From NCBI GenBank assembly GCA_031763025.1, contig JASSKH010000028.1, positions 2,294,001 through 2,358,000 of the forward strand: DNA of 64,000 bases, given 5' to 3'. Origin of the DNA: Macrocystis pyrifera. Taxonomy: Eukaryota > Sar > Phaeophyceae > Laminariales > Laminariaceae. The position numbers and the translations under genes are program-made. This document shows positions 32,509-45,900 of this stretch, in pieces. The notes under the pieces are model-generated. The model did no database searches, was not told the origin of the DNA, and was given only the letters and a program-made list of their open reading frames with translations. The stretch's first letter is position 1. Each line of letters starts with the position of its first letter.

Positions 32509-34129
32509 GGGCCGCTCCTAACGAACCGAAAAAAAATCACGATTCGTGACTTTTTGGCATGCCCAAAGATCACGATCCGTGACATTTCAAAGGCCGTTTC
32601 CTATGCGGTTCGATTTTTGAGCTTCAGATTTTGACCCGATGGCGTTTTCAGATACGAGCTTGACAAATCGAAAGAAATATCAGATTTATTGTGCTTGTAG
32701 AGATTCGAGCAAACGCCGAGACCAACTGCTGGTTTTGTGATTTGGCGCCGCGAAGAGACGCGCTGGGTGCGCTGCCCTGCGCGTAGGACCCAAGTGTCCG
32801 AACCCACGCTGACTGCCTCTAGTCTGGTGGCGAAGAGATGTGGCGAGTGCGCTAGAGTCAACCTGTCTTGGTATTTTGTGTGTTTGATTTTGTGACTTGA
32901 CTGCTACTGCTTGCTGCTGCTGTACAGCTCTGAGCTGCGGTGTAGTCTACGAGTACATATCCACGGAGAGGCGCGTGCCGAGTGCTCTTCTCTTGGTCTC
33001 TAGGCCCGAGCCCGCGCCACCCGGCTCTAGTCTGGCCACGGAGGGACGCGCCGTCCGCGCGTCGGGCGCGAAGCAACGTTGCTATACAGCTGTATCACCA
33101 TCCAACTCATCGATCGTTCCGCTGCTGTTTGCTGTCGTGGATAATATCTTGAATTTAGAGAGCATGCCATTTTTCGATTTGAAAATCTGATGACCCAGGT
33201 CGTCGGACCCAAAATCCGACGACTTGGGTCATCGGATTCTCAAATCGAAAAATTTCCGGTCGGATTTTGCATAATCGGATTGCATAAGTAGGGTCATTCG
33301 ATTTTGAGATCGAAAAATACAAATCTGAAGCTCGAAATCGAACCTCATAGGAAACGGCCTAACGAAAAAAGCCGAAAAAACGTCGCGTTTCGTGATATTT
33401 TCAAATAGTTAATTTTCTGATATTTCAAACCCAACGTTTTTTGGGGGTGTGGAGCAAACTCTCGAGAGTGGGGCACGGCCAGGCCGGGCTGGGCCGTCCG
33501 CACCTGGCCCAGCCCGTGACATATTCGAATCGCGGGCCGAAGCCCGACCCAGCCTACGAGATTCCAACTTCACCGGCCGTCGGCCAAGCTCGTTTCGCGA
33601 GATTTCATCTCGCAGGCCGTCTGCTCGGCCTGGCCTGTGACATCCCCCCAGGTCATTTTCGCGTTTGTCTTCCAGCAGTGGCTCCTCCTTGTGGAAATTT
33701 CGAGGCCACAACCTCCTCGTTAGCCCACGCCCAGCGACGTCTTTGGGTAGCCGCCCGTTGTTTACAAGCGGCGTACGAAGCAGAGTCTACCATGCCCCCA
33801 TTGCCGACCATCGGATACCGTTGGTGCGCGTGGGTTGCGTAGTGCCTTGATCAGGCGTATTTTGAGACACGACAAATGTCACGAATCGTGATTTTGTTTT
33901 TTTTAGGGAAAAGCTAAAAAAAATTGCGTCATGAATCGTGTTTTTTTTTTGTCGTGATTGAATCACGACAAAAAAATCACGATTCACGACAAAAATCTCA
34001 CGAATCGTGATTTTTTTGTTCGTTAGGAGTGGCCCTTAGAACTGAAATGTCACGGATCTCTCGTGATCTTTTGGCATGCCCAAAAGTCACGAATCGTGAT
34101 TTTTTTTTTCGGTTCGTTAGGAGTGGCCC
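32509..34129. mobile_element. Harbinger-like non-autonomous element HB1 (1.62 kb)
   Basis: Terminal inverted repeats of about 80 bp: left GGGCCGCTCCTAACGAACCG-AAAAAAAATCACGATTCGTGA, right the complement with GGAGTGGCCC. Flanked by a 3-bp duplication TTA (32506-32508 and 34130-34132). GGGCC ends with a TTA/TWA target fit PIF/Harbinger and Tourist-type elements. Further TCACGATTCGTGA inverted blocks and a second copy of the right terminus (34019-34039) lie inside. No transposase is visible. Confidence 0.75.
32592..33359. mobile_element. Second terminal-inverted-repeat element HB2 nested in HB1
   Basis: 768 bp with inverted ends GGCCGTTTCCTATGCGGTTCG and its complement (CGAACCTCATAGGAAACGGCC), extending about 45 bp. 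It lies wholly inside HB1. The target duplication is unclear. It contains an internal palindrome around 33187-33235 (TGACCCAGGTCGTCGGA and its complement). Confidence 0.7.
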
Positions 34130-34132
34130 TTA

Positions 34133-34985
34133 ATAATAATAGTTGCCCCGGTAAAAAATCCTGCAGACCCGGCGTACGTACGTATGTTGTGTATGTTGTA
34201 TCGTGAAGTAAGTCCTGCTTGCTGTTTGTTGTTGTCGTATGAAGCAGTGAAGTGCATGTATGGCATTGTATGTGGTAGGTATGCATGTCATGTACGTATG
34301 TGTTCACTGAAACACCACCAGCAGACGTTGGTTGGTGCATGTTGTTGGTCGTTTTTTTTTTTGTGCGGCGGGGGGCGTACGACCCATCATTCATATTATA
34401 CAAAATATCATACCACTACGATTCGCAAGTGTTGTATGTACTCGTCGTGCTGCTGCTGCTGCTGTCTGTATACATATACCTGGTATATATATTTTTATTT
34501 TGTTCCGGCCCACGCGTCAACATATATATATATATATTCCCGGCGACCACTGCTACTAGAGAGTACTACTACCTACTACCAGGACTCAGTACTGCTTGCT
34601 GCTGCTGCGTGCATGCATGCGATACCCCCCCGCGAAAATCCTGCCGACCCGCCCCACGTACGTATATGTGTGTACGATATCTAATCTATGTATTCACACT
34701 GAAACACCATATATAGACCGGTCGTTGGTATGTTGGTGGTCCGTTTTCTTGTTTTCTTCCGCGATCGCTTGGAATTTATTGCGAAACAAAAAAAGACGAC
34801 AGGAGGACACAATATTTACTACAACTACTACTTTTAATAGACTATTAATAGTAAGTAAGTGTAGGTTTTTATAATTTCTGCTGAAATTACATTAATGACA
34901 ACAGAGTTTTGGCGAGGCCAGTGATTCTGCCCATCCACAAACAAACGCAGGAAAAAATGTTCGCTACCACCGCACTGCATGCGTT
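34133..34985. other. Spacer
   Basis: AT-rich sequence with a GCT run (34450-34465) and a TACCTGGTA site at 34477. No gene supported. Confidence 0.5.
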
Positions 34986-34989
34986 TTGC

Positions 34990-35130
34990 CCTCAACTCCA
35001 ATAGTACAACACCCCGTAAGGGTGCATGCGTTATACTCTAAGCTCCAATAGTACAATAACCCGTAAGGGAACATACGATACTCTAAACTTCAATAGTACA
35101 ACACCCCGTAAGGGTGCATGTGTCATTCTC
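34990..35130. repeat. Tandem repeat, about 47-bp unit
   Basis: Three to four units of TCCAATAGTACAACACCCC-GTAAGGGTGCATGCG-type sequence; each contains the hairpin CCCCGTAAGGG. Confidence 0.8.
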
Positions 35131-35149
35131 AGCTTCAATAGTACAACCT

Positions 35150-35335
35150 ACTAACCTGCATATCAGATTCTACAGGTATTATATCAGTCTGCGTGTCTAC
35201 AGATATACTAACCTGCGTGTCAACAGATATCAAATGGTAAACAGGGTACGACCCGACTGGAACAATAATAGCCTGCGTATCTACAGATATCAAATGGTAA
35301 ACGGGGTACGACCCGACTGGAACAATAATATTTAA
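35150..35335. repeat. Tandem repeat, about 58-bp unit
   Basis: Two full units of TCTACAGATATCAAATGG-TAAACGGGGTACGACCCG-ACTGGAACAATAATA plus partial ones. Confidence 0.8.
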
Positions 35336-35626
35336 CGGCCCCTACTGATGGTTGGTCCATTGACTACCCACCAAGGTACTCTATCACACGTGTGTGTGTA
35401 CGTACGTACGTTTATATTCTTGACAAACATGAAGGTGAACTTACGTACAATAATACCTGGTACTACTACTGTAACATGGTACAGCTGCAGAAGTTATTAC
35501 TTTACGTACGAGCATTATAATATTAATAATAGTATACACGTATAATATGTACGTACTACCAATACTACTACTTTGTTGTGTATCCTTCGAATTGTCATAT
35601 TATTATTCTCTCCGACGTCGGGGGGG

Positions 35627-36030
35627 GGGGTCTCCTGGCGTGGTACGAGAGCCGCGGCACCGGCAGCTGACTCTCATTGCCTTATCGTACTGCCAGTACC
35701 CGGGAGCTCCCCCCCCCCAGCCGACTGGCCGGGGCTCTAACAAACGCAGTCTCGGACGACCGAGACCCCCAATGGTAGAAAACCATTGACATACCCCACT
35801 CTCCTGGTGAGAGCCCCGAATCGCTACCAGTTAATCGCAGATAATAATACAAGTATAATACGGTGTGGCCAAGACCCTTTGGCCGCTCCGTTCCACCCAC
35901 CTTCGAAAGAAGGGGCGGGTGGGCGGGAGAAACCACAATAGTAGACCTAGCCTCTAGGCCTATCAATCGGCAGCGAGCAGTGCCGTGCTCTGCTTGTGCA
36001 CCTATCACGAGAAGCTAGGCGGGGGCGCGG
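35627..36030 (+). ncRNA. Candidate structured RNA (hairpin-rich, family unknown)
   Basis: A dense series of complementary arms. ACTGG/CCAGT (35725-35729 with 35826-35830) and GGGGCTCT/AGAGCCCC (35731-35738 with 35810-35817) enclose the hairpins GTCTCGG-ACGA-CCGAGAC (35749-35766) and AATGGT-AGAAA-ACCATT (35771-35787). Downstream are GGCCAA-GACCCT-TTGGCC and CCACCC...CTTC-GAAA-GAAG...GGGTGG (about 35894-35924). The stretch is more GC-rich than its surroundings and has no open frame. It matches no RNA family I know. It could equally be part of an unrecognised transposon. The strand is assumed. Confidence 0.35.
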
Positions 36031-36522
36031 GACGAGTGTGGCCGTTCTTCTCTTCTCTCTGCCTCTGGGTAGCTTCAGCTATTAGTTTCCGTCGGTAGAG
36101 CCCATGACTATAAATAATTAATTCCGTCGGTTGTGAACAAAACAGGCATCTTCTCTTGTGAACGTAGAGATACTACTACTTACTACTACTGGAGTGTTAT
36201 GTAGTGTGAAACACACACTGACGGTCAGACCGGTACTTGTACGAGTATAATGGACATCACGCAAGTCCATGACGGCAAACGGTAAGGTTCCTTATCACCC
36301 GTGTGATAATAATCCTCATCACCCGATTGATAAGTCAAGATAATGATGAGCCAACACATCCCCTCGGACGAATTTCGCAGCTGTGTGATGCCTTTCTCGA
36401 CAACACGGGGAGGAGAGTGTGCACACCGAGCGACTCGTCTATGATGGAAAGATTATCGATGAGATTTTTCCAGAAATATAATAGGCCACCACTAATTTGT
36501 TCTCTTGTGTGTGCTCCCTTAT

Positions 36523-36614
36523 CCCTTTTGGAGCTGCATAGACCCGCTTCGGGGACAAATCACCCAAATTCCAAGTACATTGTCCCCAAAACGGGATTGC
36601 AGTCCTAGAAATGG
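36523..36614. repeat. MITE-B copy 3 (diverged)
   Basis: CCCTTTTGGAGCTGCATAGACCC left arm, TTGTCCCCAAAACGGGATTGCAG right arm. Confidence 0.75.
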
Positions 36615-37039
36615 TTTGCATATTATCCAGGTATATAATCAGCTCTAAAATTCAATCCAGGGGGTGTGTTATCTTCTCACCCCCCTGTGATACGGCGGCA
36701 GTTGTTGTATCGGCGGTCAGTTGTACAGTAGTAGAACAAATTGTTTTCCCACAGGACTACTGGTGAAGCGCACAGCAGTACCGGGCCTCAAAACCCGCAA
36801 AAAGTTCTGGCATATATCTTACTTCGTTGTTGTTCGTGTCTGGTAATTATCTTAATAGAAACAAGAATTAGTCCGCCCCTACACGATGTACGTACGAACA
36901 GCATGCGGAAAAAAACTGGATGCCATCACCAGGCTACGACCTCCAACTACTACTTGCTGCCATACGACGGTTCAGCACCGCGCGTGTAGGGAGCATTCTC
37001 GCGCCCATCACTCCGCACGCCACGAGCACGATACATCTC

Positions 37040-37145
37040 GAGTAGACCCCTACGTATTGGGAAGAATAGACCCCTATTCGGACGAATAGACCCATATTCG
37101 GACGAATAAACCCCCTATTCAGACGAATAAATCCCTATTCGGACG
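37040..37145. repeat. Tandem repeat of 20-bp palindromic unit
   Basis: About five units of ATAGACCCCTATTCGGACGA; ATTCGGACGAAT is close to a perfect palindrome. Confidence 0.85.
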
Positions 37146-37497
37146 CCGGGGTCCCAAAAGTTACCATAGCCACAATGCCTGCATTTTCCTGTACGTACCA
37201 CAGGGCTGTACCGCTCTACCGGAAGAACCCGCAGGAAATGACGAAAACGCACAAAACGGTTGAAACGCACAAAACACTCCTGTAACGACGATAAGAAATG
37301 GCCAAAGTGCAACGGAACCAAAAGTGCAATAGCCACCCGGTCCCGTCAACCCAGAGGAGCGAGAAACAGCCTAATATCCCCCGCACCAAGTCCTGAAATA
37401 TACCAAGCACGAAGAACCAGAACAGAAGGCTGGATCCTGCCATACCACGCGGGGGTTTTGACATCGTGGGGGGCTTTTCCTTCCCCGCCCTATTTAC

Positions 37498-37650
37498 TCA
37501 GACCTTCAACCCCTGCCAGAAGGAATCAGAGGACAGGGGGGATGCTGCAACGGTCTTGAAGAAGCGAACGTTGATATCCATCGACTCCAACATCTGTGAC
37601 AGCTTGCGCGCGCTGTTCGGCACAGGGTGCTCTTCGAAAAACGTCTTCAC
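37498..37650 (-). CDS. Aminopeptidase exon 15 (C-terminal)
   Basis: 50 codons and [23 protein letters not shown] ... [14 protein letters not shown]. Matches the VKAFFESHP region near the C-terminus of the human enzyme. Confidence 0.94.
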   Translation of the reverse strand: MKTFFEEHPVPNSARKLSQMLESMDINVRFFKTVAASPLSSDSFWQGLKV

Positions 37651-40600
37651 CTGCGAGGGTTGACCATGGAGACGGAGCATGCAAAGGGTGGGGGGGGGGG
37701 CAGCACATGATGAGTGCTTACGAATTTCGGCCACTTTCGACAAAATGATTGATAGTCCATACCAACTCCTGACGCATGCCTTCTGAGGCTCTATAAGGGT
37801 GCACCTACTCTAGACGCCTGCCTTCTGAGGCTCTCTAGGGGTACACCTACTGTAGACGCCTGCCTGCTTTCTGAGGCTCTATAGGGGTGCACCTACTTCA
37901 GACGCCTGCCTGCCTTTTGAGGCTCACACGCGAGGAGCTCTCTCATGTCCTAACCCAACAAAAGCGGACTTTAAAATAAATAAAATTGGGCCCTAAACTA
38001 ACCCTCTTGGGGCTTCAGAGGGCAAAGATTGACGGTAAAATGTGACGATTATGGCAACGGCTACTGCGTGATTGGCGGATGATACAATGGTTGGTGTCCG
38101 AGTTACAATGGTAGGTGGCTGACAACCATTTATGTCGGTCGCTATCTTGGGGGTCTCAAACGGGGTTATAACCCGACGAGCAAGTAAAATCCCATCCATG
38201 GCGTACGAGGTCTATTCCCGAAAATATTGTGAAAAAAAAAAAAAAAAAACGATTTTGGGCAGTTCTTAAAGTTTATCAATGTCCATCAATCAGGAATGTT
38301 TTTCGGCAAAAAAAAAAACACCCGTTTCGTACACCGCCTCGCTTCATCACATCGTCATTCCGAGAAAACTCCGACGCGGTCGGGGCTAAGGCTAAGGCTT
38401 AGGTTATACCCGGTAGGCTTTAAAGTCGCGTATCCTTCAACCGTTCTTTGTTGAAGCTGGTCAAGGTCTATATACCCTCGAGGGATGGGGGGGGGGGGGG
38501 TTCTAAGGGAGCGCTTGTCCGACGCAGATTACAACAGAGGTAGCTCTTTTTGTCCAAAAAAGCTGACTGACGGTGACCGGGGAAAAACTCAATATCACCG
38601 GAAGAATACATCAACCGATATCACCGGAATACAATTAGTGTTTTACACCATTCTTCGATAAGTCCTACTGTAGCTCATCCGGTTGCGCTTTCAGTGTTCT
38701 CGGAGTCGGGTTTAGGGTGGTGCAGCTCTATCGTAGGACGCATGTCGGGCGGCGAGGGACATTCCAGAGACGAAAAGATAGCAGGGGGTCGAACGGAATT
38801 CACGCCTAGAAGGCGCGCCGGCAAGGGAGACATCGTAGACAAAAAAATAACGGAACGCCAGGCGACACTGCGCCCCCCCCCCCGCCCCACCGCTCTCCCC
38901 CCCCCCCTCCCCACAGAACCGACGCCCTAAAAACCGCGGTACCCAGAAAAAACACGATGCCATGCTGATCAGCACCCAAAGAAGAGCGCCAGTTTCAAAA
39001 GAGCAAGGCAGAGATGCTTCTCCATCGACCCTGCTCAATCAGTGTTTACCACAACTTCCAGCTCCCGATCGGGACGCCAAGTTGTGTATTATATAGTAAT
39101 AGTATATACACTCAATACATATCGTATATAATAGTATAGATGCATCGGTGGAGGCCAAAAACACAGCTTGTTTTAATAGAGCCACCGCGTTCCGCACCAG
39201 GACGACCTGAGAAAAAAAATAGCTGGTATAAAACATCCTATTTCTCGTGTTTGTGACGCGGATTGACAGCAGCATAACTGCACGTTTCGTTTCGGGGACA
39301 AACTTACACTATTAACAGGTGGAATTAGAGTGAACTCATTTTTGCAGTAGTACTAGGTTTCAACCTATGACCTTCGTACCACTCTGATAGGAAGCGTAAG
39401 GACCATTTGAGCATAAATATTATACCCAACGGTCCTCACATTTCCGTTGGGTCGACAGTGGACAGCAGTGGTGTCTTCGTGGTCTTTTTACATAAGAGCA
39501 GGCACATCAGGGGCGACATAGACGACAAAGAGACAAAACGACACAAAACTCCTAAAACAATGAACAACAGACCAGTGGGAGGGAATTTCTGTACGAAACA
39601 AAGCGCACATTCTTCATATTTTTAAACCTGGTTTTACTGTAGTACAACTCCCCCCCCCCCCCCAATCTCTGGGTCTCGAAAACAAAAACGTGGGATGTCG
39701 ATTTTTTAATTTTTTTCGTGCATATATGCTCTCGGGCACATGAACCAATCAAAATCGTGCCCTCCCAAAACCACTGGCGAGCGAGCGCCCGCTTTTATAC
39801 CTCCTCCATCTTGTCCTCCGAGGTGAAACCGCCGCAGCAGAACAAGATCACCGCGTCCATCAAAGAAGGGGAGGCCTTCGCTAGCATGGCCTTGATCCTC
39901 TCGAAGTTGTCCTTGAAGAACTCCCACGTCAGGTCTTGCCCCAGCTTACCCGAGGAGGAGACGCTACAGCAGTAGCACGGTGGTTCGTAGCGGAAAAAAA
40001 AAAAGGTTTCCAAACGACGGGGGCACGAGGGATGGGGTAGCGGGTAGTGGGGAGCGGGGGGAAGTAGCGGAGAGGGGAAACGGGAAGGGGAGGGGGGAAG
40101 GTCATACAGAAGGGAGGCGGGGGGGGGGAGAAGAGGGGGGAGGGTAGCGGCGAGGGGAGAAGGAAGAGGGGTGAAGGTAAACTTTCAGATTTTTCAGGCG
40201 CATCTTCAGCAGCCTCGGGGACAAGCAAGCGCCAAGCGCCTATGTATGGCTTCGCGGAGGCACGGGAAGACGAGCCGGAGATAAGTTTTTTCCATGGCGG
40301 TCTTGGCTTCGAGGAAAAGTACCGTAAACGCGCAAACCATAACACCTCCTGAAAGTGGCCACACCGGAAAAAAAACAACAACTCACTGAAACTATGTTCA
40401 ATATGGAAGTCCGCCTCACAAGCGGTTCTTACTAGGATGCAGCTCACCCTTCATGAGACTCGCCGAACACCTCAAGTTACGCTTCGCGCTTGGTGCAAGC
40501 AATGTCTGCATGGTGTATGGTCGGTGAAAGCCAGACGTGCTCCGTCCCGGCATTGTAGGGATGCAAGGGTCTATGGTCATACGGCTACGGTCATGGACGA

Positions 40601-42864
40601 TAGCGAGTACACCCTCCCACATGCGGCGAAACAGGAAGAGGACAAGACGACCATTTTTTTCCATGTACTATATGGAAGCAACGTAATGAGCGCCAAACTG
40701 TTGGAGGTGTCTCCATCAGGAGTAGGAACGGTGCCCCGTCTCGAAAGGGAAGCGTCATCAATGGTCAAATGACTAAGGCAAGCAACAAATGAGTACCCCC
40801 CCCCCCCACACACACACACACACTGAAACTGCGTTTTCGTGTAGGGGACCTGGACCTGCCAGAAAGAAGAAAGAGGTATACCAGTAGCCGGGAGGAGGAA
40901 GAAGTAGATGCACAGATGTGCCCGTGTGGCAAAGCAATAGAGAGTATTCCGGGGGTCTATAGTTAGTAGGACCTATGGTATACATAAAAACCTATATATT
41001 TACCTATTTTTAGTAACAAAATTTGGTCCCGTTAACTATGGACCCCCATAATAGAACTCACATATTACGGGGGTCCACAGTTAATAGGACCTATGGTATA
41101 CATAAAAAACTATATATTTTACCTATTTTTTCTAACAAAATTTGGTCCCGTTAACTATGGACCCCCGTAATAGTAGGAGAATGTGAAATATACAAGGAGG
41201 AACGGGATGTGTTACAAGAGGAGATGAGGGAAATAGACGAATCTGACAGAGGAGTTTGATGCACTGAATAGCAGCGAGAAAACGATCGCTATCCTAGGAG
41301 ATAGATGGTGGCCACAGGCGGCTAGACAGGAAGGGGATAAGATCAGCAATATTTTTCTATGCAAAATATGGAAACAACGTAGTGAGCGCCAAATTGTTGG
41401 AGGTGTCTATTAGGAGTAGGAGCGGTGCTCCGTCTCGAAAGGAATGCGTGGTCAATGGTCAAATGACCAAGGCAGGCAACAAATGAGTACGCCCCTCCCC
41501 CCCGCCCCCACCTCCCCAGCCACCCCCCCCTACCTCCCTTCCCCGGCACAATTTACGAACGCCTCCCACTTCTTCTCATCCTCCTCCTCCTAGACTCGCC
41601 TGTTGAGCGGGTAGAAGAAGTCTTGCAGCTTCACCGAGGAGACGGCCCACTCCAAGACTTGCTTCTTCATCGCCTCCGTCGGGCAGGACCCGATCGACGA
41701 GTAGATCATCTTGCGTTCGGCCTGATCGTCGCACTGCTCCAGCAGCCCCATCAGCTGCAACCATCAACAAAACAGGAAAGGAAAAAAAAAAAAAACGAGG
41801 AGCCGAGAGAGGGGGGGAGAGAAGGAAGGGAGGGAGGGGGGGGGGGGCAGCAGAAGATAAGCATGCCACAGCAGGGCTGTTTAAACGTTTGCCCATCAGA
41901 CAGATGGATGATCTAGATCATCGATTCCCACTTCATATGATCTACAGATGATCTACAGATATTTCAGGGCAGATAGATCATCTATTCCTGGATCTGTATC
42001 ATCTGAATGATCTGTATGATCTACAGCTCATGTCGCCGGAGGGGAACCGTATAATTCTGCATGATCTACTTTACTGATAGCTTGTTTCCTCGGTTAAGAT
42101 TGCACTATGCTTATCCCGCACACCACATCAAAACGACTGCCTTGAGATCTACCTACATGACTTACAGATCATGATCTCTCCCGAGTCGTGAAATGGTTGA
42201 TCACGATATCCTACAACATTCTGAGAAAACTCCCTGGGGCGGTGACGTGTGCTGCGGTATATAGGGGAAGAGCACCTACGTTTATGTACGAGTACTGACT
42301 TTTTCTCTGCATAGTGCTACGGTAAAACCTGAATTTTCAAGAATTTTTTCCGAGGCTCCTGACATGAGAAGCTCTATACTGCTAGTAAGTCACCCAGCAA
42401 CCGATTTTTGATAAATATTTTCAAGCTAAGCCCCGACACATAATCAGTTGGGGCTTGCAAATGATAAAACGCAACACAGAGCTCCTCGAGTAGAGGAGTC
42501 CCCTCAGGGGAAAAAAATGCAACCCCAAAATTAGCACGGCTCTGCGATCTCAACAATTTTCGTCGAAGTTGGGTACTGTATTGTTGGATATCGTATCGAA
42601 AGTGTCTATTTCGTGTGCCCGAGCTCGAAAAATGAATAATCAACACTATTTCCAGTACGAATTACAGAAGTTGGAAATTTTAATTATTTAATTGTGTGTT
42701 TTGATGAGATTGCATCCCCGAATCGGAACATGATTTTTTTTAATTAGAGTGAATATTGCACACTTCCCGCTTCCCTCTCCCCTCCCTAGTAAAGTATCGT
42801 GTCGAACGTGGTTTGCCCTCCATCCCCTAGCATCCCCGTGTTTACTTACAGCCAATCAGCAGCT

Positions 42865-42909
<45 letters not shown>

Positions 42910-45900
42910 GACGAGGCAAAACAAAAAAATCTCCACAAAAATAAAAAAACAGCACACGAGGCTATATGTAACACAAGACAAAACACTGCACGAGATAAGG
43001 CACAGCGGCCAGCACCTGGTCGAAATGGCGCTGCCCGCCGGTCTTAAGGACAATGTTGTACACGGGTATGGCGTACTCGCTCGGGAGAGCCTTGCCCTCC
43101 CTTGGGTTGTCCATGTGCGCCTGGAAGCGCGCCTGCGCCTGCTCCTGCACCTCCGGCGAGTCCGCGGAGAACCTGACCAAGCGCGCAGAGTCGGTTGGTC
43201 GGTCAGTCACAAAACGATGAAAAAAAAAATAACGCACGCCGACCGTAGGAGTTTCGCTATAGACACGTTAGTCGGCAGGGGTCACAGCTACTGACTGATC
43301 GGTATATAGTTGCCGTGAGCCGACTGGCCTGATTTTATTCGGCAAGTCAGCTGGTTAGAAAGCCAGTTGATGGTCAGTCGACTTGCGAGAGCCAAAATTA
43401 GCCGTCTCCCAGGGCGAGAGGGTCCCTCCCTCCCTCCCGCCCAAGAAAGAAAGACAAAAAAACCAGGAAAGCTCGCAGTCAGCAATCCCTCCTACCAGTA
43501 TGGAAACCCAATAAAAACGGATAGTGGGCACCTCCGGGAAACGACTGACTATTCTATCCCTCCGACTGACAAGTACCTGGTAGTTGATGACCTAATCGTT
43601 GTATTTAGGGCTGCAGCCAGTCCCGTTCGGGGGACCAACTATTACGGGGGGCCATGGTAAACAGGACCTACGGTTCACACCAAAACCTACCTGGTATATA
43701 TTTACCTATTTTACTAACAATATTGGGTCCCATTTACTATGGTCCTCCCCAGTCGGGACTGCGGTCCTGAAAGGGTTCACTCGTGGCGACTCACAGGCTC
43801 TATCGGTATTTTAATTTCGTCAAAATAAATATTACGGGAGACCACCGTAAATAGGACAAAATATTGTTAGTAAAAATAGGTAAATGTGCAGGTTTTTGTG
43901 TGTACCGTAGGTCTTATTTAATATGGATCCCCGTAAAACCAGGTACATGTCAGGTACCTGGTAGGATCTCCGGTTTCATCCAGCCCCTACACCCTACATA
44001 TACTTCAAGCGTATAAGAGTTTCCAGTTTCACCGAGCTAAAACGTGAGGCATGCCCTCTCTCCCTGTACATATTACATGAAAAAAAAAAAAAAATGCGGG
44101 ATCGACAAATTACTCAAAACTCACCTTGTGCAAGCTTTTGGTGCAATCATTCGATTATCGCTCGTTGTACTACTCAAATTCCAAGTAGTTTGTCCCCACA
44201 CAGTACCGCAGCCCTGACAATCAATCATAACAGGGTCTAGGAGCCCGGTCAGTCAAAGTGGCCTATTTCGGCCAAACAGTAGTGCTATACCCCTATCCCA
44301 GCACGCCTCAGCAATGATAGGAAAAGGGCTATAGCCTTTTACTATTACGGGGGGTATAGTAATCAGGACCCATCACATACACAAAAACCTATACCAGGTA
44401 TATTCCAGTATTTTTACCAAGCATACTACAAATGCGCCTATTACGGAGGACCATAGTAAATACGACCAAATATTGTCAGTAAAAGTACGGGGGTAGCACT
44501 GCTGTTCGGCCGAAATATGCCACTGGGACTGACCGGGCCCCTTAGCCCAATATTGTGGGGGAACATGGTAATCAGGACCAAATATGCTTAGTAAAAATAG
44601 GTAAATATATAGTTTTTTGTGTTTACCGTAGGTCCTGTTTACTATGGACTCCCGTAATAGCCTTAAAATACTACCGGGGGGTATAGTAATCGGGACCCAT
44701 CACATACGCAGAAACCTTTGCCTGGTACATCCCAGTATTTTTACTGAGCATAGTTGGTCGTGATTACTGCCATGTTCCCCGGCAACGTTAACCGCTTTAG
44801 TACCGCAGTCCCGATTTGGGGACAAACCAGTCTCATTCCAAGTGATTTGTCCCCAAAACGGGACTGCGGTACTAAAGGAGTTAACAACGCTAGCCTTACA
44901 TATTACCATCTAGAAAATCTACCGCAGCACGAGGAGTAGATCCTAACCTGCCGGTGCGACATGGTGCGCAGGGCCTGTACACACACCAGTACAGATCCAA
45001 CCCAGTAAATATGTCCTACAGTAGCTCATGAAAACAGGAAATGCGCCCCCCCCCCCCCCCTGGAAGAACCCTTTTACTCCGCACAAGGGGGAAGATCGTA
45101 TCACGTAGTGTGTATATGGTGACGCACGCACGAGGCAGTTACATCGTGAACCCATTGCTGTCTCTGGATTTGGCCACACCAGAAATTAAATCAGGTCATT
45201 GACGCTGTCATCCATATGCAAGACAATCCCCCCCCTCAGAAGCGGTTCTTCGCAGGATGCAGCTCACCCTTCATGCGACTCGCCCAACACCTCACGGCGC
45301 TTTGCGCTTGGTGCACGCAATGTCTGCCTGGTCGGTGAAAACCCGACGCGCTCCGTCCCGGCATTGTAGGGATGCGAGGGTCTACGGTCACACGACTACG
45401 GCCACGCATGATAATGGGTACACCCCCCCGCGGGGCAGAAACGTTGCCTAGATCATACTATTACGGGGGGGCATAGTAAATAGGACCAAATATTGTTGGT
45501 AAAAATAGGTAATATATATAGGTTCTTATGTATACCATAGGTCCTATTAACTATGGACCCCCGTAATAGTGCAGATCAGGAAATATATCTGTATGTGCCT
45601 TGATACATCTATACCATGTACGCGATGAAGTGGGAATCGATAAGATGTCCGAGGTGTGCGATGAAAAATATACCTGGTACTGTACTATCCGTTTTCGGCG
45701 GCAGCAATGAAGTAGCAACTCGCTTCGCCAAACATCAAAAACATCAAGAATGCTGCTTTATACTGCCGCCGATATACATCACTAAAAACATTGAAAAAAA
45801 CATCAAAAATGCAGGATTGGGTTAAGTTAAGTCTTGCCGACTCACGCAGCGAGGAGCTCGATGACCGTCGCCCTCAGTAGCTTGCCCGAGTGCCCGTCGG

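Larger units (their letters stand above)
36031..37497. other. 3' flank of the aminopeptidase gene and spacer
   Basis: Holds MITE-B copy 3, a small tandem repeat at 37040-37145 and pieces related to the 61.35 kb segment (CCCCTCGGACG...TTTCTCGACAAC, 36360-36405). Also GTGTGATAA/TTATCACAC-type palindrome cores at 36301 and 36664. No gene. Confidence 0.5.

Noticed and set aside
41592-41600. Gene end at the TAG after exon 13 (FFYPLNRRV-stop)
   Set aside because: Two further exons with clear homology to the family's C-terminus follow in phase if the GC donor is used.
42749-43294. Proline-rich plus-strand frames
   Set aside because: Created by the C40 run and the antisense of exon 12.
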